From positions 372,001 to 436,000 of the forward strand of contig NZ_JABBPG010000003.1 of NCBI RefSeq assembly GCF_013140855.1: a DNA stretch of 64,000 nucleotides, given 5' to 3'. The position numbers and the translations under genes were made by a program. Source of the stretch: Pseudoalteromonas caenipelagi (GTDB taxonomy: Bacteria; Pseudomonadota; Gammaproteobacteria; Enterobacterales; Alteromonadaceae). The notes below the pieces were generated by a model. That model was not told where the DNA came from and ran no database searches. It saw only the letters and a list, made by a program, of their open reading frames with translations. Numbering within the stretch: the first letter of the stretch is position 1; every line of letters starts with the position of its first letter. Positions 38,348 through 46,247 of the stretch are shown here, piece by piece.

Positions 38348-38704
38348 TTACATCTTTTCTGTGTCATACCTGCATATTTGACATTTAAAATCGTCTTCCA
38401 AATAACTTTGATAAAGAGATTCATCATCAACGATGCCGCCATTAACACAACTTGAAACCCAATTTCCCTCTTCATCCTCAATTGCTCCAATGGGCCCTTC
38501 ACATTGCACGTTCTGAAGCAATGGTTTGATCACATTGTCGTAATGATAAACTTGCTTACCCTTGAGCACACTGATATCACCTTTATTTGCAATAAGTAAC
38601 TTTAGAATTCCAAAACTAGCATTAGAATCAAGACCACTTGAAGAAGCCATGTCTTCGATGTAGCTTTCGTTATTAAGCAAAAAATCTAAAACTTCCAAAT
38701 TCAT
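38348..38704 (-). CDS. Hypothetical acidic protein (118 aa)
   Basis: ATG 38704 was chosen because GAGGTG is seven bases upstream; an in-frame GTG at 38713 overlaps that site. Soluble and acidic, no signal peptide, with a C-terminal CQIC motif and earlier cysteines (NVQCEGP, SSCVNGG) that might bind metal. It lies inside the direct-repeat-bounded island with gajAB, on the opposite strand. No family recognised. Confidence 0.6.
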   Translation of the reverse strand: MNLEVLDFLLNNESYIEDMASSSGLDSNASFGILKLLIANKGDISVLKGKQVYHYDNVIKPLLQNVQCEGPIGAIEDEEGNWVSSCVNGGIVDDESLYQSYLEDDFKCQICRYDTEKM

Positions 38705-39127
38705 TAAAAGCACCTCTTGGTTTGTAAAAATGCTAACAGGTAATGAGTAGGAAATCAGTTAAAGCAATCTACAAAGAGCAGAAAACAAATTAACATCACT
38801 TATTATAGCCTTACCAAATCGCTAAATTGCTTTTCCAACCGAATATCAGGCTGTTATATTTTCACATAATCAAGCTGTTTTTATCTAATATATAGCGTGA
38901 CAAAGCCGTCGCGATTTAAAAACTTTTACTTATCTATGTGGGGTAGGAAGGCATGTTTGTTTCTTACAGCCTCTCGTAAAAAGCTCATACCACTTCTTCC
39001 AAACTAACACCCCAAACCAATCAGTTCATATGAACGGTCGGGTGTAGGGCAAGAGGCTGTCTGCATAACAGTGGTCGCTCACCTATTGTTAAAGGAAAGC
39101 AACGCTGGGAAATTAATAACAATGTGG
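38705..39127. other. AT-rich gap with right boundary repeats of the defence island
   Basis: No coding content seen apart from the repeats at 39018-39046 and 39124-39152. It is strongly AT-rich around 38880-38920. Confidence 0.5.
39018..39046 (+). repeat. 29-bp direct repeat, right copy
   Basis: Perfect match to 33455-33483. A second shared motif follows both copies: 33626-33654 and 39124-39152, differing at four of 29 positions. Confidence 0.85.
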
Positions 39128-39355
39128 CTAAAAATTATTGACCACTACATTCTCTTTTATATCCTCATTGATTAAGTTTGCAGAGAGTTCCTCAACTATC
39201 TCTAGGTCACAGACTTCTTCAAGTTCTTGATTGGTTACGAATCTAAGTTGGTTTTTAGAAGCGAGATATCTTCTAATTTCGTCTAATCCATAAGGTTCGT
39301 CGGGTAAAGAATCGTATGTTACGAATTGCCCAACATTCTGTTCCAATAAAGTCAT
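39128..39355 (-). CDS. Small acidic hypothetical protein (75 aa)
   Basis: Soluble, with a helical start (MTLLEQNVGQFVTYDSLPDE) and an acidic centre. Its final codons (NVVVNNF) and stop lie within the diverged 29-base motif shared with 33626-33654, so the 3' end of this gene may be part of the island boundary. Only a weak purine-rich ribosome site. Possibly a toxin-antitoxin-sized regulator, but no family is recognised. Confidence 0.5.
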   Translation of the reverse strand: MTLLEQNVGQFVTYDSLPDEPYGLDEIRRYLASKNQLRFVTNQELEEVCDLEIVEELSANLINEDIKENVVVNNF

Positions 39356-39417
39356 TTTTTCTCTTCTCGAGCATAAAAATAAACTCTGGACTTTTGTGGC
39401 TTTCTTCTGTGGCTTTA

Positions 39418-39444
39418 TACCAGGCGACTGTTTGTCGCCTGGTA
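39418..39444. terminator. Perfect 11-base hairpin downstream of the exported-protein operon
   Basis: TACCAGGCGAC and GTCGCCTGGTA with a five-base loop. It lies about 50 bases beyond the last gene of the leftward operon and is the likely end of that transcript, though the T-tract is poor. Confidence 0.6.
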
Positions 39445-39496
39445 TTATTGCCCAAGCACTAAAAGCCCATATTCATGCGCTAACTTTTTGATTAAG

Positions 39497-40894
39497 CTAG
39501 AGTGCTTCGTCAGGTCTAGAGGCACTAAGAATCACAGATTTATCATTTGTATTGTCTAGGCGTCTAACTATGCTAACTAAACCACTATTAGTTGTTTGAG
39601 AGCCGACCATGTCAACTTTGTCACCCGTAATTAGCTTCCCTTTAATGAATGTTTCTATAGTCGTTTTAGGTATTCTAACCTCAGTTGTTTCGTCAAAGGT
39701 TAGCGCTGCCGTAACCGAAGTATCTTTCTCTTCAATAACACCATACTCTTCAATTTTAGCCGTCAATCTATACGTCTGAGATTGAGTCCTGAAGCGGATC
39801 CGACATTTTGCGGTGGATTTATCTTGTGACACACTGGTTCCTTCGTCTACGCTATAACCCGAAGTACCTGCAATGCGCTTACATTTAGCACTTGTAATTC
39901 TTTTTTGGCCTATTTGAGGCTGTGAGGAGTTACCAGCAACAGATATTTTAACTTCATGGGTCGTCCCATGGTGACCTTTGCAATTCTTAGAGCAGTGGTC
40001 TGAGTGAGTCATATCTCTTTCAATCGCTTGTGAGGCTTTCCAACCCAATATTTGATGTCTAGCTATGACTTCTACATCACCGGCATAAGTTGGGTATAGG
40101 TTGATATTCATGTTTGCTTCATAGCTTTTTTTATTATCTACATGCCATAAAAAGCCAAACAGGGGCTCTTTGAAGGTTTGACTGATCTTGAGTGTTAGCG
40201 GGATCCTTGCTGGTTTATCTTTCAACAAGTATTTTTCTATGCTCGCCGAGGGAATAGAAATTTCTACTAGATGTATTTCTTTCGGATCAACTTCAACGCC
40301 TTCTACAAGATTTCCATCAATTAAAACGTCAATGCGCGAACTATGGCTCTCGCCCGGTAAACCTAAATAAGAACCAATAATTCTTAATTTGTAGCGATCT
40401 TCTCCTGCAATGGCAGATAAGCCAGTAATACGTTGTAAAACGAGGCTTTCTTTAACAAATGGTATATCACCTAAAATAGATCTTATGTCTAAAGAAACGG
40501 TGTCCTTTAGTGTATAAGCTTTATCACTGAGCTTCGTAGCAACTTTTGTAGCGGACGCGAGCCCTATTAACAGATCTCGTTTATCTTCGTCTATTTCATC
40601 GTAAACGGTGTTCAATTGACTAGACAGCATGCGCTCAACATTGTCAGCTGTTAGGTTAAGCTCATCAGCGGCTCTTGTCATCAGGACATTACCTGAGCTT
40701 TCTGCTTCCGCCAGTAAAGCTTTAGCTTCTCTTCTTGCTTTTTCAATTAGGTTTTGTACAGTTTCTCCTGTTATGGCTGCCGAGGCTACTTTTCCTGAGG
40801 CTGCGATGCTCGTCCCTAAAATGTCGGCTTTAGCACTTATAGGCAGTGTAATCAGAGATATTATAAAAATTAACTTTATATATAATGTATTCAT
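39497..40894 (-). CDS. Exported protein of unknown function (465 aa)
   Basis: A signal peptide (LIFIISLITLPISAKA) is followed by an alanine-rich coiled-coil segment (about residues 45-105: NLIEKARREAKALLAEAESS). Beta-rich domains come next. A Cys/His cluster (HSDHCSKNCKGHHGTTHE, about residues 298-316) may bind metal or form disulfides. AAGGA is six bases before the ATG. Last gene of a leftward group of exported proteins; 250 bases separate it from the previous gene, so it may have its own promoter. No family recognised. Confidence 0.7.
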   Translation of the reverse strand: MNTLYIKLIFIISLITLPISAKADILGTSIAASGKVASAAITGETVQNLIEKARREAKALLAEAESSGNVLMTRAADELNLTADNVERMLSSQLNTVYDEIDEDKRDLLIGLASATKVATKLSDKAYTLKDTVSLDIRSILGDIPFVKESLVLQRITGLSAIAGEDRYKLRIIGSYLGLPGESHSSRIDVLIDGNLVEGVEVDPKEIHLVEISIPSASIEKYLLKDKPARIPLTLKISQTFKEPLFGFLWHVDNKKSYEANMNINLYPTYAGDVEVIARHQILGWKASQAIERDMTHSDHCSKNCKGHHGTTHEVKISVAGNSSQPQIGQKRITSAKCKRIAGTSGYSVDEGTSVSQDKSTAKCRIRFRTQSQTYRLTAKIEEYGVIEEKDTSVTAALTFDETTEVRIPKTTIETFIKGKLITGDKVDMVGSQTTNSGLVSIVRRLDNTNDKSVILSASRPDEAL

Positions 40895-41145
40895 ATCTTG
40901 TCCTTGTATTTTTATATTCAGAGCTAATATGTTTGTACGGTGTAAATCACGAGTTTTAAAAGTTATATACTAGTACAAACTGTACAGGGCACTATCTAAA
41001 CTAGGCTTTATTATCCATTGAGTGAGTTTTGCACCAGATTTAGATGAGAAATATGCAGCTAGGTGTACTTAGTTGCTTATCCCAAGCTTTTTAAGGTTAC
41101 AAAGCCTGAGGATGCACGATTTGTTTACGGTTAGTGAAACGGCAA

Positions 41146-42234
41146 CTAGCCGTATAAGTTTTTTCTGAACTTACTCTTACTAAAAGAGCGTAGCTCTCCG
41201 ACAGCAGAGCAGCTTAGAGTGCCTTTGTGTTCTTGGCAGGAAACATCAACGTTAGCTTCATCATTGAAGGCATTACGAAATGCTTCTTCAACATACACTA
41301 TTATGTCTCGGTTAAGTCTATGCTTGAATTTAAATTGGCAGTGATAGTTTTTGCGCAAACTACACTCCAATGTAGTACGATACTGCCTAGGAAAATAAAA
41401 GCGTTTACTTTGCTTTGGCACATCCGTATGGTGATAGCGAACCTCTATCGCTTCAATATCTTCATTATACGCACGCGTGTGTTTTGTTTTATTGCATTTG
41501 AGATTTAGCCCCGTTATCTTTTCTAAAAATATTAGTGCAGCCTGACTGCTGATTACTTTTTGCGCTAACGTGATACTCTCTCCAACATCATCCGACCATG
41601 AAAAGTAAAAGCCACTGTTTTTATCAGATATTTCGCTGTCAGTACTGTTATCTAGGTATTCGAGGATCATTGCCATTGACGCGGTGGATTCTACTATCCC
41701 TTGTTTGTTAGTCAGTAAAAAGTCCATTAGCAGCAAGCTTTGACTAGATAAATCAGCGATACCAAGACCAAAGTACTTGCTGAATAGTCCCCCTGTGCGG
41801 CCCTTTCCCGCGATGCCTTTATCAAAGCCTGAGGTTTGGCCTGTTACAACATGATCCCAGATTTTTTTGTCATATGCTGGGGTTGTTTGATAATGTAAAG
41901 ATTGATTTAGATGAAATCCCGCGGTCATGACTTGTATCGCACTATCTTGGGTTATTTCGGCCAATGCGATCAAAAATAGATTCGTCAACCCGTTGGGTAC
42001 TGCATCATTGCTAGAAGTGTTTAGCATGTGTCCAACGGTAATGATCTGTTTAGTAAGGTAAGTTGAGCGTGTTAGCACTTTATTCGCACAAGCTACCTGT
42101 TTATTCGTTGAATTAATTAAATGAACATATGACTTAGGAATATAATGTCTAATGTTTCTCTCATTAGCATTGCTTGAGAAAACACTAAAAGTGACTAAAA
42201 GACAGAATAATAAAGCAAAAAGGTTAGCTCTCAT
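41146..42234 (-). CDS. Exported protein of unknown function (362 aa)
   Basis: ATG 42234 was chosen because AGGTGG lies just upstream; the GTG at 42255 overlaps the preceding gene. Signal peptide LFALLFCLLVTFSVFSSNA. The mature part is mainly helical (LTNLFLIALAEITQDSAIQVM, SLLLMDFLLTN). The C-terminal third is basic, with four cysteines in short spacing (LECSLRKNYHCQF, DVSCQEHKGTLSCS). It follows the 98-residue exported gene after only ten bases. No family recognised. Confidence 0.7.
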   Translation of the reverse strand: MRANLFALLFCLLVTFSVFSSNANERNIRHYIPKSYVHLINSTNKQVACANKVLTRSTYLTKQIITVGHMLNTSSNDAVPNGLTNLFLIALAEITQDSAIQVMTAGFHLNQSLHYQTTPAYDKKIWDHVVTGQTSGFDKGIAGKGRTGGLFSKYFGLGIADLSSQSLLLMDFLLTNKQGIVESTASMAMILEYLDNSTDSEISDKNSGFYFSWSDDVGESITLAQKVISSQAALIFLEKITGLNLKCNKTKHTRAYNEDIEAIEVRYHHTDVPKQSKRFYFPRQYRTTLECSLRKNYHCQFKFKHRLNRDIIVYVEEAFRNAFNDEANVDVSCQEHKGTLSCSAVGELRSFSKSKFRKNLYG

Positions 42235-42244
42235 ACACCACCTA

Positions 42245-42538
42245 CTATTTTTCACAAATTACGATGACATCTTTAGCAACCATATTGATTTGAGTATTAA
42301 CAGCAACGCCATTATTCTCTTGGCTACCAACATTTACGTTACAACTGCCGTCCTTTGCTTTATTCCCTTTTATAACTTTATCCCTTCTGGTGTCTCTTGA
42401 GCGTACGCTCATCTTTGCTTTAATTCGCGCGAGTTTTGCGTCAATTTTGGATTGTTGTTTAACAACCTCCTTTGCTTCGAGTTGGTTATTAAAAAGCATT
42501 GGAGTGATTAAAATAATCAATAATAAATGCTTCGGCAT
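42245..42538 (-). CDS. Small exported basic protein (97 aa)
   Basis: ATG 42538 was chosen for its strong GAGGAGAG ribosome site; the longer frame from 42574 lacks one. Signal peptide HLLLIILITPMLFNNQLEA. The mature part has a basic helix (QQSKIDAKLARIKAKMSVRS) and then a short beta-like tail with two cysteines (GSCNVNVGSQENNGVAVNTQ, VIVICEK). It stands between the repeat protein and the 362-residue protein. No family recognised. Confidence 0.7.
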   Translation of the reverse strand: MPKHLLLIILITPMLFNNQLEAKEVVKQQSKIDAKLARIKAKMSVRSRDTRRDKVIKGNKAKDGSCNVNVGSQENNGVAVNTQINMVAKDVIVICEK

Positions 42539-42587
42539 TTTTCTCTCCTCAGTAAAGTGGCGCTTGTATAACAAGCGCCTTAATAAA

Positions 42588-42977
42588 TTAGTCGATGCTA
42601 GAAATTTTTACTTTTGAGCGAATGCCAGTTCCTATATTTGATATAACTAAGTTACCATCAATATTAGCTGTTGCACTGGTGTTACCCTTTATTTTACTCC
42701 CAGAGATGGTAGCGAGTGATACATCACTCATTATTCCAGTGCCGATATTAGAGTGAATATAGTTGCCGTTAATATTGGTACTAAGCTGAGTGTTTCCTTT
42801 TATATTGCTAGAGCTGATGGTAGATAAAGAATTGCTCGACTTAATACCGGTACCAATATTCGAAGTGACGAAGTTGCCGTCAATGTTTGTTTTCAGCTCA
42901 GTATTACCCTTAATTTCAGAAGCGAAAGAACTAGAAATGCCAACCATAGTTAAAGTTAATGCTAGTAAAGTCTTCAT
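42588..42977 (-). CDS. Exported protein made of three tandem repeats (129 aa)
   Basis: A signal peptide (LLALTLTMVGISSSFA) is followed by three repeats of about 36 residues. Each runs IKGNT, x-TNI(D/N)GN, then SNIGTGI and a Ser-rich end (LSTISSS, LATISGS, VKISSI). They begin near residues 22, 59 and 96. The Asn/Gly/Thr/Ser-rich periodic pattern suggests a beta-solenoid or a fibre-forming subunit, comparable in layout (not in sequence) to curlin or FapC. GAAGG precedes the ATG. First gene of the leftward group. Confidence 0.8.
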   Translation of the reverse strand: MKTLLALTLTMVGISSSFASEIKGNTELKTNIDGNFVTSNIGTGIKSSNSLSTISSSNIKGNTQLSTNINGNYIHSNIGTGIMSDVSLATISGSKIKGNTSATANIDGNLVISNIGTGIRSKVKISSID

Positions 42978-43034
42978 AGTTAATACCTTCTATATGCACA
43001 GCAAAATCGCTGCTGATTCAAGTTAATAATAAAA

Positions 43035-43063
43035 ATTAGAGTATTTCCATATAATATTGACAA
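43035..43063 (-). promoter_or_regulatory. Probable sigma-70 promoter of the repeat-protein operon
   Basis: On the minus strand: TTGTCA, a 17-base spacer, then TCTAAT, about 55 bases before the start codon of the repeat-protein gene. Confidence 0.5.
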
Positions 43064-43075
43064 TTACATTTTATG

Positions 43076-43144
43076 AGGACAAAATGATTTTTGTTGGTAT
43101 AAAGTCGGACATTTACATACATGGGAAAATTGTCAGGACAAAAT
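43076..43144. promoter_or_regulatory. Three GGACA iterons in a divergent intergenic region
   Basis: GGACA occurs at 43077, 43107 and 43136, that is at intervals of 30 and 29 bases or nearly three helical turns. The outer two share AGGACAAAAT exactly. The site lies between the repeat-protein operon and the 790-residue gene, so one regulator could control both. Confidence 0.4.
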
Positions 43145-43207
43145 CAATCTTTTAGGTCGCTGCTTGGTTGTTTTAATAAAACAATATTAATTTCATAAGG
43201 TTATGGT

Positions 43208-45580
43208 GTGTCTGTGTCAAAAATAACGGGAAAATATGACTATCTTGAGCTGAAAAGACGTGTGGATTTGGTTATGTCCTCATTTATCCAAGAATTTTTC
43301 CTAAGAAGAGAGAATCAATGTATTCATCCTGTGGAGCTCTTGAATAAATTAATGATCTTATGCCAACACCCATTAACTTTCGCGATTTACAATAAAGGGA
43401 AAGGTAAGGTTAGAACCTATATTGATAACGATGAATATGGAAAAAAGTTAGAAGTAAAGAGTGAAGCACTGGCTAAAGAGCAAGAGTCATATTTTCCAAT
43501 TTTTGCTATTGACAATAAAGAGTGCCAATATGGCCTGCTAGCTTTTCAGATATATAGAGATGATAATTCAAGTCGGTTGAAATTTATTCATGTAAATCCA
43601 CGCGAAGAAGAAAATGTGCGAGAGAGCACGAAAATAATTCAAAAACTACTGGCAATATTTTTTGCATACTTCACTGAGCATAATCCGCAAATAATAGGTA
43701 TATCTGAAGAATTTAGTAACTCAATTCACGACGGACTTGAGCAGCACTTTAATTCGATAATTAATAGCTATCCATCTCATAGTGGTTTAGATGTTGACTT
43801 TTTAAATACAGATCAAATTTTTGAAATCAATAAACAGATATTAGAGTCTGCATATTCTGAAAAGGTCAGGTACTTTTCAAAAACAGTTAAAAAGTTAAAT
43901 GAAAGCAAGTCAATTTCTAACTTGCCAAATATTGTTTTTTATCAAAAGCAGGTTAGGGCCCCCAATTTAGCCCCTAGAGTTTCAATCAATCAAGCAAATG
44001 AGGGGTTTCACGGCTATCCCTTTGATACAAGAATAGTAATTAGTGAAAGACAATATCAGGATCTGTCTGATTACCTGACTCATTTTAGGCGAGAATTTAA
44101 AAACAAAGGGGAGTCTTTCTTTCCACTCAACAAGATAAAAAGCTACTCGAGCTTAAGTTGCGGCAAAACAAAAATATTTGTAGAAAAATATGACAAACTT
44201 TTTTTGGATATTTTATGTGATATTCGCGCTGTAAATAGCGAAACGGGTGAAGTTATTAACGGTACCCCAGATATGGGAATAAGAAATTTACTGGATATTT
44301 ATTTACAGGATACCAGTGACGATGCTCGCAGTTTTGCAGATCCGGTGTTGTCTACGGGTTTGATCCATATTCGTTACCCATTTGCCAATGCCTCTCCATT
44401 TCTTGGTTATCAGCAGAAGCACGCTGAAAAGTGTTGCATAAGATTGTTACAGCTAGTTATTCAACATTATATTTTTGAAGGGCTTTCGCCGGGCACAATT
44501 GATCGAGAGAAAACATCCTTGGCACTTGTAACATTTCCAATTTACATTTCTGGACGTGTGCCTATGACTGTTAGTCATATTTTACATGTAGAAAATGGTA
44601 ATGAATCTGGGCTAGACTCAGGGGTTTGGGATCATGCATTTTATTTAACACAATTCTTATCTAGGGAAATTAAGTCTAATTTACGGAAAAGCTATTGGGA
44701 AACGTACTTACATCAGGTTGGAGATATTCTTGAACAAGAAATCCTAGCCCTTTTTAGCTCGGAATTAGAAGAGCAAAGCTGGGAGCTCATTGTACAAGCA
44801 ATCAATGGAATTAATCAAAAGCTTGATGGGCTTCGTTACTTATTTCCTTTCTTTAAAATTGTTTTTACTCCAACAGAAGATTTAAAACATGCAAAGATAA
44901 AGTTTGCAAATATTGGATTTAATATGACCACTGAAGTGAACCAAGTTTATTACTATTCTTCGGTTGGTAACCCATATCACCCTGATACTGAAAAAGCAGA
45001 AAAGACAGTTATCAATGCAATCGAACAGCGACTTGGTGCATTAAGTGACAAGGTCATGCGAGCCCTGTTTTTTGATGTTGATATAAATGTGAGCATTAAT
45101 CCAGTTGCCTTTGTAACAACGGCTCTAATTGACTCGCTTGAGCTGGGCTTAACTCAAAAGTTAGTTTATGAAAAGCTTAAAGAAAAATGGTCTTTTCAAC
45201 ACGGTCTAAGCTATGTATATGAACCCGAAGCTGAGCTTAGGGAGTTTGCACTTAAACTTACATTTAATAAACGGTTAGCAGTACTGGATTTTATAAACAG
45301 GGCTCAACACAACGAAGTCGTATTCCCTAAATATAAAAAGTCAGATGAATTAAAGGACCCGCTAGACTATTTGAAAAAATATTATGGTCCTTATCTTAGT
45401 TATTTTAACGACGAAAAAGAAGACTACATCTTCTGGGATGAACTTGGGAAAATCGATAATCAATTTAAGGAAGCATTGCGTAAACACCTTGAGAGGAAAA
45501 AAATTGATCAACAGAGCATAGTCAGAAGGAAAAATGCGACGAGTACGTATCGGCCTGTGGTTCAAGAACAGCTAGACTAA
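43208..45580 (+). CDS. Large cytoplasmic protein of unknown function (790 aa)
   Basis: GTG start with AAGG seven bases upstream. There is no signal peptide or membrane span. It has a mixed alpha/beta start (about 1-160; FAIDNKECQYGLLAFQIYRD) that could be a GAF-like sensor, and a middle portion with HIRYPFANASPFLGYQQKHA and LVTFPIYISGRVPMT. A long helical C-terminal half follows (SREIKSNLRKSYWETYLHQV, ending LRKHLERKKID). No nucleotide-binding, nuclease or helix-turn-helix motif could be found. It is divergent from the exported-protein operon, sharing its 230-base control region. AT-rich codon use suggests transfer. Confidence 0.75.
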   Translation: MSVSKITGKYDYLELKRRVDLVMSSFIQEFFLRRENQCIHPVELLNKLMILCQHPLTFAIYNKGKGKVRTYIDNDEYGKKLEVKSEALAKEQESYFPIFAIDNKECQYGLLAFQIYRDDNSSRLKFIHVNPREEENVRESTKIIQKLLAIFFAYFTEHNPQIIGISEEFSNSIHDGLEQHFNSIINSYPSHSGLDVDFLNTDQIFEINKQILESAYSEKVRYFSKTVKKLNESKSISNLPNIVFYQKQVRAPNLAPRVSINQANEGFHGYPFDTRIVISERQYQDLSDYLTHFRREFKNKGESFFPLNKIKSYSSLSCGKTKIFVEKYDKLFLDILCDIRAVNSETGEVINGTPDMGIRNLLDIYLQDTSDDARSFADPVLSTGLIHIRYPFANASPFLGYQQKHAEKCCIRLLQLVIQHYIFEGLSPGTIDREKTSLALVTFPIYISGRVPMTVSHILHVENGNESGLDSGVWDHAFYLTQFLSREIKSNLRKSYWETYLHQVGDILEQEILALFSSELEEQSWELIVQAINGINQKLDGLRYLFPFFKIVFTPTEDLKHAKIKFANIGFNMTTEVNQVYYYSSVGNPYHPDTEKAEKTVINAIEQRLGALSDKVMRALFFDVDINVSINPVAFVTTALIDSLELGLTQKLVYEKLKEKWSFQHGLSYVYEPEAELREFALKLTFNKRLAVLDFINRAQHNEVVFPKYKKSDELKDPLDYLKKYYGPYLSYFNDEKEDYIFWDELGKIDNQFKEALRKHLERKKIDQQSIVRRKNATSTYRPVVQEQLD

Positions 45581-46247
45581 TACTCTGACTACTCTGGGAC
45601 GAATTTGTACTCTGGACAGTCCATATAGCGATAACTAATGATGGTAAAGTGCATGAAATGCAATGCGAAGGAAAGCGTAATAACTGATTAACTAAAGTGT
45701 AAGTCAAATGGACAGGCACTTAAGTTTGAAACCTTGAGTGTTTTGTCTAAGCTTTAGTTTCTTCAAAATCATTTCAATTCTAAGTTCAAGGAGTGAACAA
45801 TGGGATTAGAGAAGCTCATGGGATCAGGTCTTGCCTTTTGCCTGTGGTGAACATCTGATGTAACTTTTTCTTTATGTTTTGGGTCGGGATGCTTCGTATC
45901 TAATCGAACCCTGCAGTTAAACCTAGTGGCATACCCATCACAAAAATGTGGCACTTTTTAAAACGAGTGTCGACGCTTTATGTCTAGACCTTCAATTCTG
46001 AAATGATCTACCTACGTCTTTTTTCTACTAATTCAGTAAACCATAGCGCTCTCAGGCCCTATTTTTAATACTCATGCAGAGTGTTTTTTTCTTGTTATGA
46101 GCAATTTTTTATCTCAGTTATGCCATTCTCGGTATGTTTATATTCATTAATGTTATATAAAATATATTGTATACACTGTTTATTTAATGTTAATTATAAC
46201 GTGTCCACAATAGGTGGACTTGGATACGCAACATACAAAGGTACATT
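45581..46247. other. 667-base stretch without a recognised gene
   Basis: Three TACTCTG repeats lie in the first 40 bases, and a weak terminator at 46067-46090. One short minus-strand frame (45769-45954) lacks good start signals. The last 110 bases are very AT-rich and probably carry the collagenase promoter. Confidence 0.5.
46067..46090 (+). terminator. Terminator-like hairpin upstream of the collagenase gene
   Basis: AATACTC / GAGTGTT (one G-U pair) with a five-base loop and a T-run. It would end a rightward transcript coming from the 790-residue gene. Confidence 0.6.

Noticed and set aside
39273..39455. 60-residue minus-strand frame overlapping the 75-residue gene
   Set aside because: It overlaps the hairpin at 39418-39444 and the start of a better frame.
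42588..42977. Curlin (CsgA/CsgB) identity for the repeat protein
   Set aside because: The repeat lacks the Ser-x5-Gln-x-Gly-x-Gly-Asn pattern of curlin; only the general layout is similar.
45769..45954. 61-residue minus-strand frame
   Set aside because: Unlikely composition (many His, Lys, Pro, Arg), no ribosome site and no recognisable family.
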